Shown: piece by piece, positions 47,974 to 56,814 of the stretch
Numbering within the stretch: the first letter of the stretch is position 1
How the letters are laid out: each line of letters begins with the position of its first letter
Assembly (NCBI RefSeq): GCF_004421005.1
Contig: NZ_CP038026.1
Location: 5,146,001-5,210,000 of the forward strand
Source: Pseudoduganella plicata
GTDB lineage: Bacteria; Pseudomonadota; Gammaproteobacteria; Burkholderiales; Burkholderiaceae_D
Reading direction: 5' to 3'
Length of the DNA stretch: 64,000 bases
Translations under genes and position numbers: made by a program
The notes under the pieces: model-generated
Told to the model about the DNA's origin: nothing
The model's database searches: none
What the model saw: the letters and a program-made list of their open reading frames with translations, nothing else

Positions 47974-48862
47974 AGTCGTCATTGTCGGCGTCGGCCTGAT
48001 CGGCGGCTCGTTTGCGCGGGCCCTGAAGAAAGCGGGCGCCGTGCGCCACGTCGTCGGCATCGAACGCTCGGCGGCGTACGGCGCGCGCGCGCTGGCGCTG
48101 GGGATCGTCGACGAAGTGGCAACGGACTTCGCCGCCGTCGCCGATGCCGACATGGTGCTGCTGGCCGCGCCCGTCGCGCAGACAGGCAGGATCCTGGCCG
48201 CGCTGGCGCCGCACCTGTCGCCGGGCACCGTCGTCACCGATGCCGGCAGTACCAAGGCCGACGTCGCGGCGGCGGCGCGCGCGGCGCTGGGCGAGCGCGT
48301 CCGGCAATTCGTGCCGGGCCATCCGATCGCGGGGCGCGAGACGAACGGTCCCGATGCCGCCATCGTTGATTTATATGTCGGCAAAAAATTCGTCCTGACG
48401 CCGCTGGCGGAGAACGCGCCGGCCGACGTCGAGAAGGTGGCCGAGGCGTGGCGCGCCTGCGGCGCCATCATCCACCGCCTGACGCCGGAAGAACACGACA
48501 AGGTGTTTGCCGCCGTCAGCCACCTGCCGCACCTGCTGGCCTACGCGCTGGTGGACGATATCGCCAACAAGCCGCACGCCGACCTGCTGTTCCAGTACGC
48601 GGCCAGCGGCTTTCGCGACTTCACCCGCATTGCCGGCAGCTCGCCGGAGATGTGGCGCGACATCAGCCTGGCCAACAGCGCCGCGCTGCTGACGGAACTG
48701 GACGCGTACATGGCGCAACTGGCGCAATTGCGCGCGCGCCTGGCCGCGGGCGACGGCGCCACCCTGGAAGCCGTGTACGGCAACGCGCAGCGCGCGCGCC
48801 GGCAATGGATCGAGGCGATCGAGGCGGCCGAGGCGCCGCCTCCGGCCGACAGCGCAGAATAG
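47966..48862 (+). CDS. tyrA: Prephenate dehydrogenase
   Basis: A 298-residue NAD-dependent enzyme of tyrosine synthesis. GTG 47966 overlaps the end of hisC. The Rossmann motif VVIVGVGLIGGSFARALKK, VTDAGSTKADV, the catalytic His region FVPGHPIAGRETNG and AVSHLPHLLAYALV are all visible. It stands in the fixed order hisC-tyrA-aroA. Confidence 0.95.
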   Translation: MNKVVIVGVGLIGGSFARALKKAGAVRHVVGIERSAAYGARALALGIVDEVATDFAAVADADMVLLAAPVAQTGRILAALAPHLSPGTVVTDAGSTKADVAAAARAALGERVRQFVPGHPIAGRETNGPDAAIVDLYVGKKFVLTPLAENAPADVEKVAEAWRACGAIIHRLTPEEHDKVFAAVSHLPHLLAYALVDDIANKPHADLLFQYAASGFRDFTRIAGSSPEMWRDISLANSAALLTELDAYMAQLAQLRARLAAGDGATLEAVYGNAQRARRQWIEAIEAAEAPPPADSAE

Positions 48863-48884
48863 AAAATATTTAAGAGAGAATCGC

Positions 48885-50240
48885 ATGACCGCATCCACCG
48901 AACATCCAGCCTTTATCGACCTGCAACCCGTGATGCACGTGGAAGGCGTCGTGCGCCTGCCCGGCTCCAAGAGCATCTCCAACAGGATCCTGCTGCTGGC
49001 CGCACTGGCCGAGGGCGAGACCAAGATCGTCGACCTGCTCGACTCGGACGACACGCAGGTGATGCTGGGCGCGCTGCGTGCGCTGGGCGTCGAGTGGACG
49101 GAAGAGCCGCACACGGCCGTGAACGGCAATGCGCGGACGATCCACCGCGTGCGCGGCACCAACGGCAGCTTCCCCAACCGGGACGCGGACCTCTTCATGG
49201 GCAACGCCGGCACGGCGATCCGTCCGCTGACGGCGGCACTAGCCGTCATCGGCGGCGACTACCGGGTCAGCGGCGTGGCGCGCATGCACGAGCGCCCGAT
49301 CGGCGACCTGGTCGACGCGCTCAATGCCGTCGGCGCGGCCATCGAGTACACGGGCCAGCCGGGCTATCCGCCGCTGCGCATCCGTACCGGCAGCTTCAAT
49401 ACGAACCGGCTGTCGGTACGCGGCAATGTATCGAGCCAGTTCCTGACCGCCTTGCTGATGGTGGCGCCGCTGATGGCGCACACGCATGGCGTGACGATTG
49501 CCGTCGAAGGCGAACTGATTTCCAAGCCGTACATCGAGATCACGCTGAACCTGATGCGCCGCTTCGGCGTCACGGTGGAGCAGGACGAGTGGCAGTCGTT
49601 CACGATCGCGTCCGGCCAGCGCTACCAGAGCCCGGGCAATATCCACGTCGAGGGCGATGCGTCGTCGGCGTCGTACTTCATGGCGGCCGGCGCGATTGCC
49701 GGCGGCCCGGTGCGGGTCGAAGGCGTCGGCCGCGATTCCATCCAGGGCGACGTGCGTTTCGTGCACGCGCTGGAGCAGATGGGCGCGCACATCACGATGG
49801 GCGACAACTGGATCGAAGCGAAGTCGCACGGCCCGTTGAAGGCCATCGACGCGGACTTCAACCATATTCCGGATGCGGCCATGACGATCGCGATTGCCGC
49901 GCTGTATGCCGACGGCACCAGCACGCTGCGCAATATCGCTTCGTGGCGCGTCAAGGAAACCGACCGCATCGCCGCCATGGCCACCGAGCTGCGCAAGCTG
50001 GGCGCCGAGGTGGAGGAGGGTGCCGACTACATCAAGGTGACGCCGCCGAAAGTGCTGTCGGCGGCCACCATCGACACCTACGACGACCATCGCATGGCGA
50101 TGTGCTTCTCGCTCGCCTCGCTGGACGGCGCCGCCCGCAGCGGCGCGCAGGTGCGCATCAACGACCCGAAGTGCGTCGCCAAGACGTTCCCCGACTACTT
50201 CACCGCCTTTGCGGGCATCGCCCACGAAGCGAAGTACTGA
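48885..50240 (+). CDS. aroA: 5-enolpyruvylshikimate-3-phosphate synthase
   Basis: A 451-residue EPSP synthase of the shikimate pathway. PGSKSISNRILLLAALAEG, the PEP-binding LFMGNAGTAIRPLTAALA and RDSIQGDVRFVHALEQ are present, as are RVKETDRIAAMATELRKLG and DDHRMAMCFSLA near the end. The enzyme is the class sensitive to glyphosate by its N-AGTA-R motif. A repeat-rich spacer separates it from cmk. Confidence 0.97.
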   Translation: MTASTEHPAFIDLQPVMHVEGVVRLPGSKSISNRILLLAALAEGETKIVDLLDSDDTQVMLGALRALGVEWTEEPHTAVNGNARTIHRVRGTNGSFPNRDADLFMGNAGTAIRPLTAALAVIGGDYRVSGVARMHERPIGDLVDALNAVGAAIEYTGQPGYPPLRIRTGSFNTNRLSVRGNVSSQFLTALLMVAPLMAHTHGVTIAVEGELISKPYIEITLNLMRRFGVTVEQDEWQSFTIASGQRYQSPGNIHVEGDASSASYFMAAGAIAGGPVRVEGVGRDSIQGDVRFVHALEQMGAHITMGDNWIEAKSHGPLKAIDADFNHIPDAAMTIAIAALYADGTSTLRNIASWRVKETDRIAAMATELRKLGAEVEEGADYIKVTPPKVLSAATIDTYDDHRMAMCFSLASLDGAARSGAQVRINDPKCVAKTFPDYFTAFAGIAHEAKY

Positions 50241-50252
50241 AAAAAACCGCAA

Positions 50253-50426
50253 CAGAAAACCGGTGCCAGAAAAACGGAGCCAGGCTCCGGTTTTGAGGAA
50301 AACGGAGCCAGGCTCCGGTTTTGAGGAAAACGGAGCCAGGCTCCGGTTTTGGAACCCGGCACGAAAAAACCGGTGCCTGGCTCCTTTTTCCGCCGAGGGA
50401 AACCGGAGCCTGTCACCGGTTTTCTG
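50253..50426. repeat. Tandem palindromic repeat block between aroA and cmk
   Basis: Three direct 28-base units at 50271-50298, 50299-50326 and 50327-50354, each a near-perfect palindrome around CGGAGCCAGGCTCCGG flanked by AAAA and TTTT. The block is enclosed by outer arms CAGAAAACCGGTG (50253-50265) and CACCGGTTTTCTG (50414-50426), with a further CCGGTGCCTGGCTCC copy near 50370. It fills most of the 220-base spacer and would form a very large stem. Confidence 0.9.
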
Positions 50427-50460
50427 TCCTACAGGCTCGGCAGCGGAGTAAAATTCGGCC

Positions 50461-51129
50461 ATGCCCAATTCGAATATTCCCGTCATCACGATCGACGGCC
50501 CCACCGCTTCCGGCAAGGGGACCGTTGCCCATAGAGTCGCCGAGCGACTTGGTTTCCACCTGCTCGATTCCGGGGCGCTGTATCGCCTGACCGCGCTGCA
50601 GGCGCTGCGTCGCCAGACGCCGTTGAACGACGAGCATGCACTGGCAAAACTGGCCGAGCATCTGCACATCGGCTTTACCGGCGAAGCCATTTTCCTGTCC
50701 AGCGAAAACGTCACGGACGCCATCCGCGCCGAGGAAGTTGGCAATACGGCATCGAAAATCGCCGCACTGCCGGCCGTGCGCCAGGCGCTGTTCGGCCTGC
50801 AGCTGGGCTTTCGCAAGGCGCCGGGCCTGGTGGCGGACGGCCGCGACATGGGCACGGTGATCTTTCCCAACGCACAATTAAAGGTGTTCCTGACTGCAAG
50901 TGTGGAGGCGCGCGCGGAACGCCGTTACAAGCAATTGATCGGCAAGGGAATTTCTGCTAACATGGACGACCTCCTGATGGATTTGAAAGCGCGCGACGAC
51001 CGGGATACCCACCGGGCCATCGCTCCTCTCGTCCCTGCAGAGGGGGCGCATGTGCTCGATACTTCGGACATGACGGTCGAGTTGGCCGTAGAACAAGTAA
51101 TGAACTGGTATGCGGCCTTCGGGAAGTAA
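50461..51129 (+). CDS. cmk: Cytidylate kinase
   Basis: A 222-residue P-loop kinase phosphorylating CMP and dCMP. The N-terminus VITIDGPTASGKGTVAHRVA carries the Walker A loop, followed by LLDSGALYRLTALQALR, DGRDMGTVIFPNAQLKVFLTAS and the C-terminal DLLMDLKARDDRDTHRAIAPL with lid residues. Usual neighbour of rpsA in proteobacteria. Confidence 0.95.
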   Translation: MPNSNIPVITIDGPTASGKGTVAHRVAERLGFHLLDSGALYRLTALQALRRQTPLNDEHALAKLAEHLHIGFTGEAIFLSSENVTDAIRAEEVGNTASKIAALPAVRQALFGLQLGFRKAPGLVADGRDMGTVIFPNAQLKVFLTASVEARAERRYKQLIGKGISANMDDLLMDLKARDDRDTHRAIAPLVPAEGAHVLDTSDMTVELAVEQVMNWYAAFGK

Positions 51130-51271
51130 GTTTTGGTGCCGTGAGCGTGCTCTGTCCGCCGCGGTGGTGTTCGGGAGCCCGGATTGAACTTTTCGGACTC
51201 CTTTAACCTCTAACCCAGCTGAAGTCGCATGTTGCGAGCCTTGCTGGATAACATGGAAGTACATACCTAAT

Positions 51272-52948
51272 ATGGAAAGTTTCGCAGCCCTCTTCGAAGA
51301 GTCCCTGTCACGTCAAGACATGCGCTCCGGCGAAGTGATCTCCGCTGAAGTCGTGCGTCTGGATCACAACTTTGTGATCGTCAACGCCGGCCTGAAATCG
51401 GAAGCTTTCATCCCTGTTGAAGAATTCAAGAATGACCAGGGCGAACTGGAAGTCAAAGTTGGTGACTTCGTTTCCGTGGCCATCGAATCGCTGGAAAATG
51501 GTTTCGGCGATACCATCCTGTCGCGCGACAAGGCCAAGCGTCTGGCTTCGTGGCTGGCACTGGAAAAAGCAATGGAATCCGGCGAGATCGTCACCGGTAC
51601 CGTCAATGGCAAAGTCAAGGGCGGCCTGACCGTTCTGACCAACGGCATCCGCGCATTCCTGCCGGGTTCGCTGGTCGACACCCGTCCGGTCAAGGACACG
51701 ACCCCATTCGAAGGCAAGACCCTCGAATTCAAGGTTATCAAGCTGGACCGCAAGCGTAACAACGTCGTTCTGTCCCGCCGCGCCGTCATCGAAGCATCGA
51801 TGGGCGAAGAGCGTCAGAAACTGATGGAAACGCTGAAGGAAGGCACGGTCGTGACCGGCGTCGTCAAGAACATCACCGACTACGGCGCGTTCGTGGATCT
51901 GGGCGGTATCGACGGCCTGCTGCACATCACCGACCTGGCATGGCGTCGCGTGCGTCACCCGTCGGAAGTGCTGACGGTTGGCCAGGAAATCACCGCGAAA
52001 GTGCTGAAGTACGATCAGGAAAAGAACCGTGTTTCGCTGGGCGTGAAGCAGCTGGGCGACGATCCTTGGACCGGTCTGTCCCGTCGTTACCCGCAAGGCA
52101 CCCGTCTGTTCGGTAAAGTCACGAACCTGACCGACTACGGCGCGTTCGTGGAAGTCGAGCAGGGCATCGAAGGTCTGGTGCACGTGTCCGAGATGGACTG
52201 GACGAACAAGAACGTCGCTCCGAACAAAGTCGTGCAGCTGGGCGACGAAGTCGAAGTCATGGTCCTGGAAATCGACGAAGAACGTCGTCGTATCTCCCTG
52301 GGCATGAAGCAGTGCAAGGCCAACCCTTGGGACGACTTCGGTGTCACCCACAAGAAGGGCGACAAGGTCAAGGGCGCGATCAAGTCGATCACCGACTTCG
52401 GCGTGTTCATCGGCCTGGCCGGCAACATCGACGGCCTGGTACACCTGTCCGACCTGTCCTGGACCGAGCCTGGCGAAGAAGCCGTGCGCAAGTTCAAGAA
52501 GGGCGACGAGCTGGAAGCCATCGTTCTGGCCATCGACGTCGAGCGCGAGCGTGTCTCCCTGGGCGTGAAGCAGCTGGAAGGCGACCCGTTCAACAACTTC
52601 GCAGCCATGAACGACAAGGGCTCGCTGGTCACCGGTACCGTCAAGTCCGTTGAGCCAAAAGGCGCCGTCATCGCTCTGTCCGAAGAAGTCGAAGGCTACC
52701 TGCGCGCTTCCGAAATCTCCCGCGATCGCGTGGAAGATGCCGGTACGCACCTGAAGGTCGGCGACTCCGTCGAAGCCCTGGTCATCAACATCGACCGCAA
52801 GGCACGCAGCATTCAACTGTCCATCAAGGCCAAGGACAATGCTGAGACCGCCGAGCAGATGCAGAAGATGGCAACCGACAGCAGTGCAGCTTCCGGCACC
52901 ACCAGCCTGGGCGCACTGCTGAAGGCCAAGTTCGACAACAAGAACTAA
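51272..52948 (+). CDS. rpsA: 30S ribosomal protein S1
   Basis: A 558-residue protein with six S1 domains (about 20-90, 105-170, 190-258, 275-345, 362-432, 449-519). Repeated motifs KGGLTVLTNGIRAFLPGS, ITDYGAFVDLGGIDGLLHIT, LTDYGAFVEVEQGIEGLVHV and ITDFGVFIGLAGNIDGLVHL are clear. S1 brings mRNA to the 30S subunit. A 142-base leader separates it from cmk; S1 usually represses its own translation through such a leader. The codon bias is strong, as expected for high expression. Confidence 0.98.
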   Translation: MESFAALFEESLSRQDMRSGEVISAEVVRLDHNFVIVNAGLKSEAFIPVEEFKNDQGELEVKVGDFVSVAIESLENGFGDTILSRDKAKRLASWLALEKAMESGEIVTGTVNGKVKGGLTVLTNGIRAFLPGSLVDTRPVKDTTPFEGKTLEFKVIKLDRKRNNVVLSRRAVIEASMGEERQKLMETLKEGTVVTGVVKNITDYGAFVDLGGIDGLLHITDLAWRRVRHPSEVLTVGQEITAKVLKYDQEKNRVSLGVKQLGDDPWTGLSRRYPQGTRLFGKVTNLTDYGAFVEVEQGIEGLVHVSEMDWTNKNVAPNKVVQLGDEVEVMVLEIDEERRRISLGMKQCKANPWDDFGVTHKKGDKVKGAIKSITDFGVFIGLAGNIDGLVHLSDLSWTEPGEEAVRKFKKGDELEAIVLAIDVERERVSLGVKQLEGDPFNNFAAMNDKGSLVTGTVKSVEPKGAVIALSEEVEGYLRASEISRDRVEDAGTHLKVGDSVEALVINIDRKARSIQLSIKAKDNAETAEQMQKMATDSSAASGTTSLGALLKAKFDNKN

Positions 52949-52978
52949 GCAAGCAATCCAGACGAACGCGAACCGCAT

Positions 52979-53284
52979 ATGACCAAGTCCGAACTGATCA
53001 ATCGCCTGGCTGAACGCTATTCCCAGCTGGTGGCGAAGGACGCGGAGTATGCCGTCAAGACCATCCTCGATGCGATGACGGGCGCCCTGGCGAACGGCCA
53101 GCGCATCGAGATCCGGGGCTTTGGCAGCTTTGCGCTGAACAGCCGGCCGCCGCGCATCGGACGCAATCCGAAGTCCGGCGACAAGGTGATGGTGCCCGAA
53201 AAGCGGGTGCCCCACTTCAAGCCGGGCAAGCAGTTGCGCGAGCGGGTCGATGCGATGGTCGGGCAGCCGATCATCGAGGACTGA
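52979..53284 (+). CDS. ihfB: Integration host factor subunit beta
   Basis: A 101-residue HU/IHF protein: MTKSELINRLAERYSQLVAK, the DNA-wrapping arm RGFGSFALNSRPPRIGRNPK and the end VPHFKPGKQLRERVD. With IhfA it bends DNA at specific sites. It follows rpsA by 30 bases, as in most proteobacteria, and is closed by a terminator. Confidence 0.97.
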   Translation: MTKSELINRLAERYSQLVAKDAEYAVKTILDAMTGALANGQRIEIRGFGSFALNSRPPRIGRNPKSGDKVMVPEKRVPHFKPGKQLRERVDAMVGQPIIED

Positions 53285-53310
53285 AAATCTCTGCGGTAAC
53301 GTAAGTCGGG

Positions 53311-53341
53311 AGGGGCGGGCGCAAGCCTGCCCCTTTTTTTT
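53311..53341 (+). terminator. Intrinsic terminator after ihfB
   Basis: Stem AGGGGCGGG/CCTGCCCCT around GCGCAAG with eight T after it (to 53341). Ends the cmk-rpsA-ihfB transcript. Confidence 0.9.
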
Positions 53342-53424
53342 GATGCGGAAAGCATGTAATGTCGGGGCTCCGGTATCCCTTCAAGCCTCCGGCTGCATGC
53401 GGCTGTTGCAACAGGATCTTTACG

Positions 53425-53724
53425 ATGAAAATAATCTCCACCGTCGTTGGCGTAATACTGTTTATCCTGTTCTTTGGTTTTGCCCTGAAAAACACGCAGG
53501 AAGTCGACCTGCACCTGTTCCTCAATTACGAATTGCGCGGCCCCCTGGTGCTGATGCTGCTGGCGTTCTTCATCGCCGGCGCCGCCCTCGGCGTGCTTGC
53601 CCTCACTCCCACTGTCTTCCGCCACCGGCGCGAAGCAAACAAACAGAAGACCACGATCCAGTCGCTGCAGACGTCCGTGCTGCAGGTCAACCGCGCGCCG
53701 GACAACGTCAACGCGCAGCAGTGA
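53425..53724 (+). CDS. lapA: LapA-like membrane protein (DUF1049)
   Basis: A 99-residue protein from ATG 53425 with two membrane helices (TVVGVILFILFFGFALKN and LVLMLLAFFIAGAALGVL) and a charged C-terminal tail. It carries the LapA pattern NTQEVDLHLFLNYELRGP. LapA works with LapB in controlling LpxC turnover and lipopolysaccharide assembly. It is 39 bases upstream of lapB. Confidence 0.9.
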   Translation: MKIISTVVGVILFILFFGFALKNTQEVDLHLFLNYELRGPLVLMLLAFFIAGAALGVLALTPTVFRHRREANKQKTTIQSLQTSVLQVNRAPDNVNAQQ

Positions 53725-53763
53725 CGGCATCGCCGTCCTGCGATCCTCATCAAATAAGAAAAT

Positions 53764-54939
53764 ATGGAATTTGAACTCTGGTGGTTACTGGGTATCCCGG
53801 CATTCTTCGGCCTGGGATGGATTGCCGCGCGTGTCGATATCCGCCAGCTGGTGTCCGAATCGCGCACGCTGCCGCGCGGCTATTTCAAGGGCCTGAACCA
53901 CCTGCTGAACGACCAGCCGGACAAGGCGATCGATTCGTTTGTCGAGATTGTCCGCGCGGACCCGGAGGCGGCCGAGATGCACTTCGCGCTGGGGAACCTG
54001 TTCCGCCGCCGCGGCGAGACGGAACGGGCGATCCGGGTCCACCAGAACCTGCTGTCGCGGCCCGACCTGCCCGCCGACGAACGGGCCCACGCCGAGTATG
54101 AGCTGGGCCAGGATTACCTGAAGGCGGGCCTCCTGGACCGGGCCGAGGAAACCTATACGCGCCTGCTGGAGACGTCCTACGCGGTGCAGGCGCGGCGCGC
54201 GCTGCTGGAGATCTTCCAGCGCGAAAAGGAGTGGGTGCGCGCCATCGAAGCAGCCATTGCACTGCAGGAGGCGGGTGCCGGCTCGCGCCAGCGCGAGATC
54301 GCGCAGTTCTATTGCGAGCTGGCGCAGGACGCGCTGGTGCACATGCATCCCGACGATGCGCTGCCGCTGCTGGAAAAGGCGCTGCACGCGGATCGCACCA
54401 GCGTGCGCGCCACGATCCTCGTGGGCGACGTGCAGGGGGCCAAGGGCGACACCGAAGGCGCGCTGGCGACGTGGCGCCGCGTGGAACAGCAAAGCGTGCC
54501 GCACGTGGCGCTTGTCGCGCAGCGCCTGATGGACGGCTACCGGAAAGTCGGCCGGCCGGAAGAAGGCGTCAGCCTGCTCAAATCGTACCTGCAGCAGGCG
54601 TCGTCGATCGACTTGCTGGAAGTCGTGTTCAAGGCCACGCTGGAGCTGGAAGGAGTGGACGCGGCCAAGCAGCTCGTCGGCGACGAACTGCGCCGTACGC
54701 CCACGCTGCTGGGCCTCGACAAATTCCTGGAGGCGCGCATGCTCGATGCGCCGCCCGCCGTGCTGGGCGAGCTGTCGCTGGTAAAGAACCTGGTGCATGG
54801 CTACACGCAGAAGCTGGCGCGCTACCAGTGCAGCCATTGCGGCTTCAAGGCCCGCCAGTTCTACTGGCATTGCCCCGGCTGCAGCCGCTGGGAGACGTAT
54901 CCGCCGCGCCGGACCGAAGAACTGAATGTGATGAATTAA
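53764..54939 (+). CDS. lapB: Lipopolysaccharide assembly protein B
   Basis: A 391-residue protein. An N-terminal membrane helix (WWLLGIPAFFGLGWIAARVD) is followed by nine or so TPR units (GNLFRRRGETERAIRVHQNLL, GQDYLKAGLLDRAEETYTRLL) and a C-terminal rubredoxin-like zinc site CSHCGF and CPGC. LapB helps deliver LpxC to FtsH and couples LPS synthesis to transport. It sits after lapA as usual. Confidence 0.95.
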   Translation: MEFELWWLLGIPAFFGLGWIAARVDIRQLVSESRTLPRGYFKGLNHLLNDQPDKAIDSFVEIVRADPEAAEMHFALGNLFRRRGETERAIRVHQNLLSRPDLPADERAHAEYELGQDYLKAGLLDRAEETYTRLLETSYAVQARRALLEIFQREKEWVRAIEAAIALQEAGAGSRQREIAQFYCELAQDALVHMHPDDALPLLEKALHADRTSVRATILVGDVQGAKGDTEGALATWRRVEQQSVPHVALVAQRLMDGYRKVGRPEEGVSLLKSYLQQASSIDLLEVVFKATLELEGVDAAKQLVGDELRRTPTLLGLDKFLEARMLDAPPAVLGELSLVKNLVHGYTQKLARYQCSHCGFKARQFYWHCPGCSRWETYPPRRTEELNVMN

Positions 54940-54959
54940 GCGCGGACGGCAGCGTGCCA

Positions 54960-54988
54960 GGGGTCGGTCCCCATCGGGAACGACCCCG
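54960..54988 (+). terminator. GGGGTC-type hairpin after lapB
   Basis: GGGGTCGGTCCC and GGGAACGACCCC pair around CATC at 54960-54988, followed by GGTTTTC. The core is the same as the palindromes at 4508 and 28728. Confidence 0.6.
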
Positions 54989-55026
54989 GTTTTCAGCGCG
55001 CCGCCGCCGCAGAACAAGAGCGACCA

Positions 55027-55977
55027 ATGTTGAACACATCTCCCGCAGCATTCCAGACCCCCGCCCTGCAAAACGTGCGCATCCTCGTCGTCGGCGACGT
55101 GATGCTGGACCGCTACTGGTTCGGCGACGTGGGCCGCATCTCACCGGAAGCGCCGGTACCGATCGTGCGCATCGAGCGCCGCGAAGCGCGCCTCGGCGGC
55201 GCCGCCAACGTGGCCCGCAACGCCGCCGCGCTGGGCGCGCACGCCGGCCTGCTGGGCGTCGTCGGGGCGGACGAAGCGGGCAGCGAAGTGGAGATGCTGC
55301 TGCAGGGCGGCGGCATCCACAGCTACCTGCGCCGCGACGAAGCCATCTCCACCATCATCAAGCTGCGCGTCATCGGGCGCCAGCAGCAGATGCTGCGCAT
55401 CGACTTCGAGGAACCGCCCAGCGACATCGTCCTGCGCGACAAGCTGCTACAATACCGCGCGCTGCTGCCGGACTACGACGTCATCGTGCTGTCGGACTAC
55501 GCCAAGGGCAGCCTCGTCAACGTGACGGACATGATCGCCGCCGCGCGCGCCGAGAACAAGGTCGTCATGGTCGATCCGAAGGGTGACGATTTCTCGCGCT
55601 ATGCCGGCGCCACGGTGCTCACGCCGAACAAGGGCGAACTGAAACGCATCGTCGGCAGCTGGAACGGCGAGGAGCAGCTCACGAGCCGTGCGCAGAACCT
55701 GCGCAGGGAGCTCAAGCTCGATGCGCTGCTGCTGACCCGTTCCGAAGAGGGCATGACGTTGTACACCGATGCCGAACGTTTCCATATTCCCGCCGATGCG
55801 CGCGAAGTGTTCGACGTGTCCGGTGCCGGCGATACCGTCATTGCCACGATGGCCGCCATGCTGGGGGCGGGCGCGGGCTGGAACGACGCCGTGCAGACGG
55901 CCAACCGGGCCGGCGGCATCGTCGTCGGCAAGCTGGGCACGGCGACCGTGACGCGCGAGGAGCTGTTCGGCACATGA
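55027..55977 (+). CDS. rfaE1: D-glycero-beta-D-manno-heptose-7-phosphate kinase
   Basis: A 316-residue ribokinase-family enzyme, the kinase half of HldE, which phosphorylates heptose-7-phosphate for LPS inner core. NVRILVVGDVMLDRYWFGDV, RLGGAANVARNAAALG, PNKGELKRIVG and the catalytic DVSGAGDTVIATMAAM are present. No nucleotidyltransferase half is fused, so a separate RfaE2 should exist elsewhere. It lies beside lapB, a shared LPS theme. Confidence 0.94.
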   Translation: MLNTSPAAFQTPALQNVRILVVGDVMLDRYWFGDVGRISPEAPVPIVRIERREARLGGAANVARNAAALGAHAGLLGVVGADEAGSEVEMLLQGGGIHSYLRRDEAISTIIKLRVIGRQQQMLRIDFEEPPSDIVLRDKLLQYRALLPDYDVIVLSDYAKGSLVNVTDMIAAARAENKVVMVDPKGDDFSRYAGATVLTPNKGELKRIVGSWNGEEQLTSRAQNLRRELKLDALLLTRSEEGMTLYTDAERFHIPADAREVFDVSGAGDTVIATMAAMLGAGAGWNDAVQTANRAGGIVVGKLGTATVTREELFGT

Positions 55978-56101
55978 CCTCGCACGTTTGAGGCGCCGCA
56001 AGGCGGGGATGGCGATGTGGACCAGCCGTCAACGCCTGCCATGACGGGACGTTACTGGAAGTCAGGGCGCACGCCCTCGTTCAATCACTCCCGGAGGACT
56101 T

Positions 56102-56437
56102 ATGTTGAAAAAGATGCTGCTGGCAGTTGCCGCAATGGTTGTCGCGATGGGCATGGCGTTTGCCCAGGTCGACGTGAACAAGGCCGACCAGGCCGCGCTG
56201 GACACGGTCAAGGGCGTCGGCCCGGCCAAGTCGAAAGCCATCCTGGAAGAGCGCTCGAAGGGCGAGTTCAAGGACTGGGCGGACTTCCAGAAGCGCGTCA
56301 AGGGCATCGGCGGCAAGAACGCCGCCAAGCTGTCCGAAGCGGGACTGCAGGTGAACGGCAAGTCGCTGGAAGGCGCAGCCGCCAAGCCGGCCGACACCAA
56401 GGTTGCCGAGGCGAAGAAGGAGCCAGCGAAGAAGTAA
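56102..56437 (+). CDS. ComEA-like helix-hairpin-helix DNA-binding protein
   Basis: A 111-residue exported protein: signal peptide (MLKKMLLAVAAMVVAMGMAFA), then a double helix-hairpin-helix VNKADQAALDTVKGVGPAKS and FQKRVKGIGGKNAAKLSEAG, and a Lys/Ala-rich tail. ComEA proteins bind incoming DNA in the periplasm during natural transformation. Single gene; no other competence gene nearby. Confidence 0.88.
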   Translation: MLKKMLLAVAAMVVAMGMAFAQVDVNKADQAALDTVKGVGPAKSKAILEERSKGEFKDWADFQKRVKGIGGKNAAKLSEAGLQVNGKSLEGAAAKPADTKVAEAKKEPAKK

Positions 56438-56482
56438 CGCTGTCACAAAGCCGAACGTCCGCAATGGACGATGCATTGGGGA

Positions 56483-56524
56483 CTGGCTCCGGTTTCAGGG
56501 CGAACGCCCTGTGACCGGAGCCAG
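56483..56524. repeat. Nested palindrome with GGCTCCGG core
   Basis: Outer arms CTGGCTCCGGT (56483-56493) and ACCGGAGCCAG (56514-56524) enclose an inner stem CAGGGCG/CGCCCTG. The outer arm shares GGCTCCGG with the tandem block at 50271-50354. Confidence 0.85.
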
Positions 56525-56530
56525 CCCGAG

Positions 56531-56599
56531 GTAAGGCCACCGATGTAAAGTCCTGACGTAAAGCCCCTGACGTAAAGTCCCCGACGTAAAGTCTCCAAC
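56531..56599. repeat. Tandem GTAAAG 14-base repeat, five units
   Basis: Units start at 56531 (degenerate), 56545, 56558, 56572 and 56586 with consensus GTAAAGTCCCTGAC. Four are 14 bases and one 13. It follows the nested palindrome. Confidence 0.85.
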
Positions 56600-56814
56600 G
56601 TCATCGCTCGCGCCACGCGGGCCGGAGACCCGACGGAGCAACCCTGCAAGGCGCCGGTTCCGAACGCCTGTGAGTGGACGCCGTTCCGGTCTTCTGTGGC
56701 GTGCACTGCACAACAGTGCTTGTGTTGACGCAAGGCAAATTCGTGTTATCAATAAATCTTTATCTATCGTAATTGCACGTGTATCCTCGTGGAATCACTT
56801 TTCGGGGAACGACG

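Larger units (their letters stand above)
56438..56814. other. 377-base repeat-bearing spacer
   Basis: It holds the nested palindrome at 56483-56524, a tandem repeat at 56531-56599 and an A/T-richer part (56740-56780) likely holding the promoter of the PEP-CTERM gene. No coding frame is convincing. Confidence 0.6.

Noticed and set aside
44359..48501. 1380-residue open frame on the minus strand
   Set aside because: It is antisense to serC, pheA, hisC and tyrA, all with clear motifs. The translation is Arg/His/Gln-rich, typical of a reversed GC-rich frame.
50271..50354. CRISPR array
   Set aside because: Units are directly adjacent with no spacers and no cas genes are present; they are palindromic tandem repeats.
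56531..56599. CRISPR-like or iteron array
   Set aside because: Units are 13-14 bases without spacers, and no replication gene is nearby.
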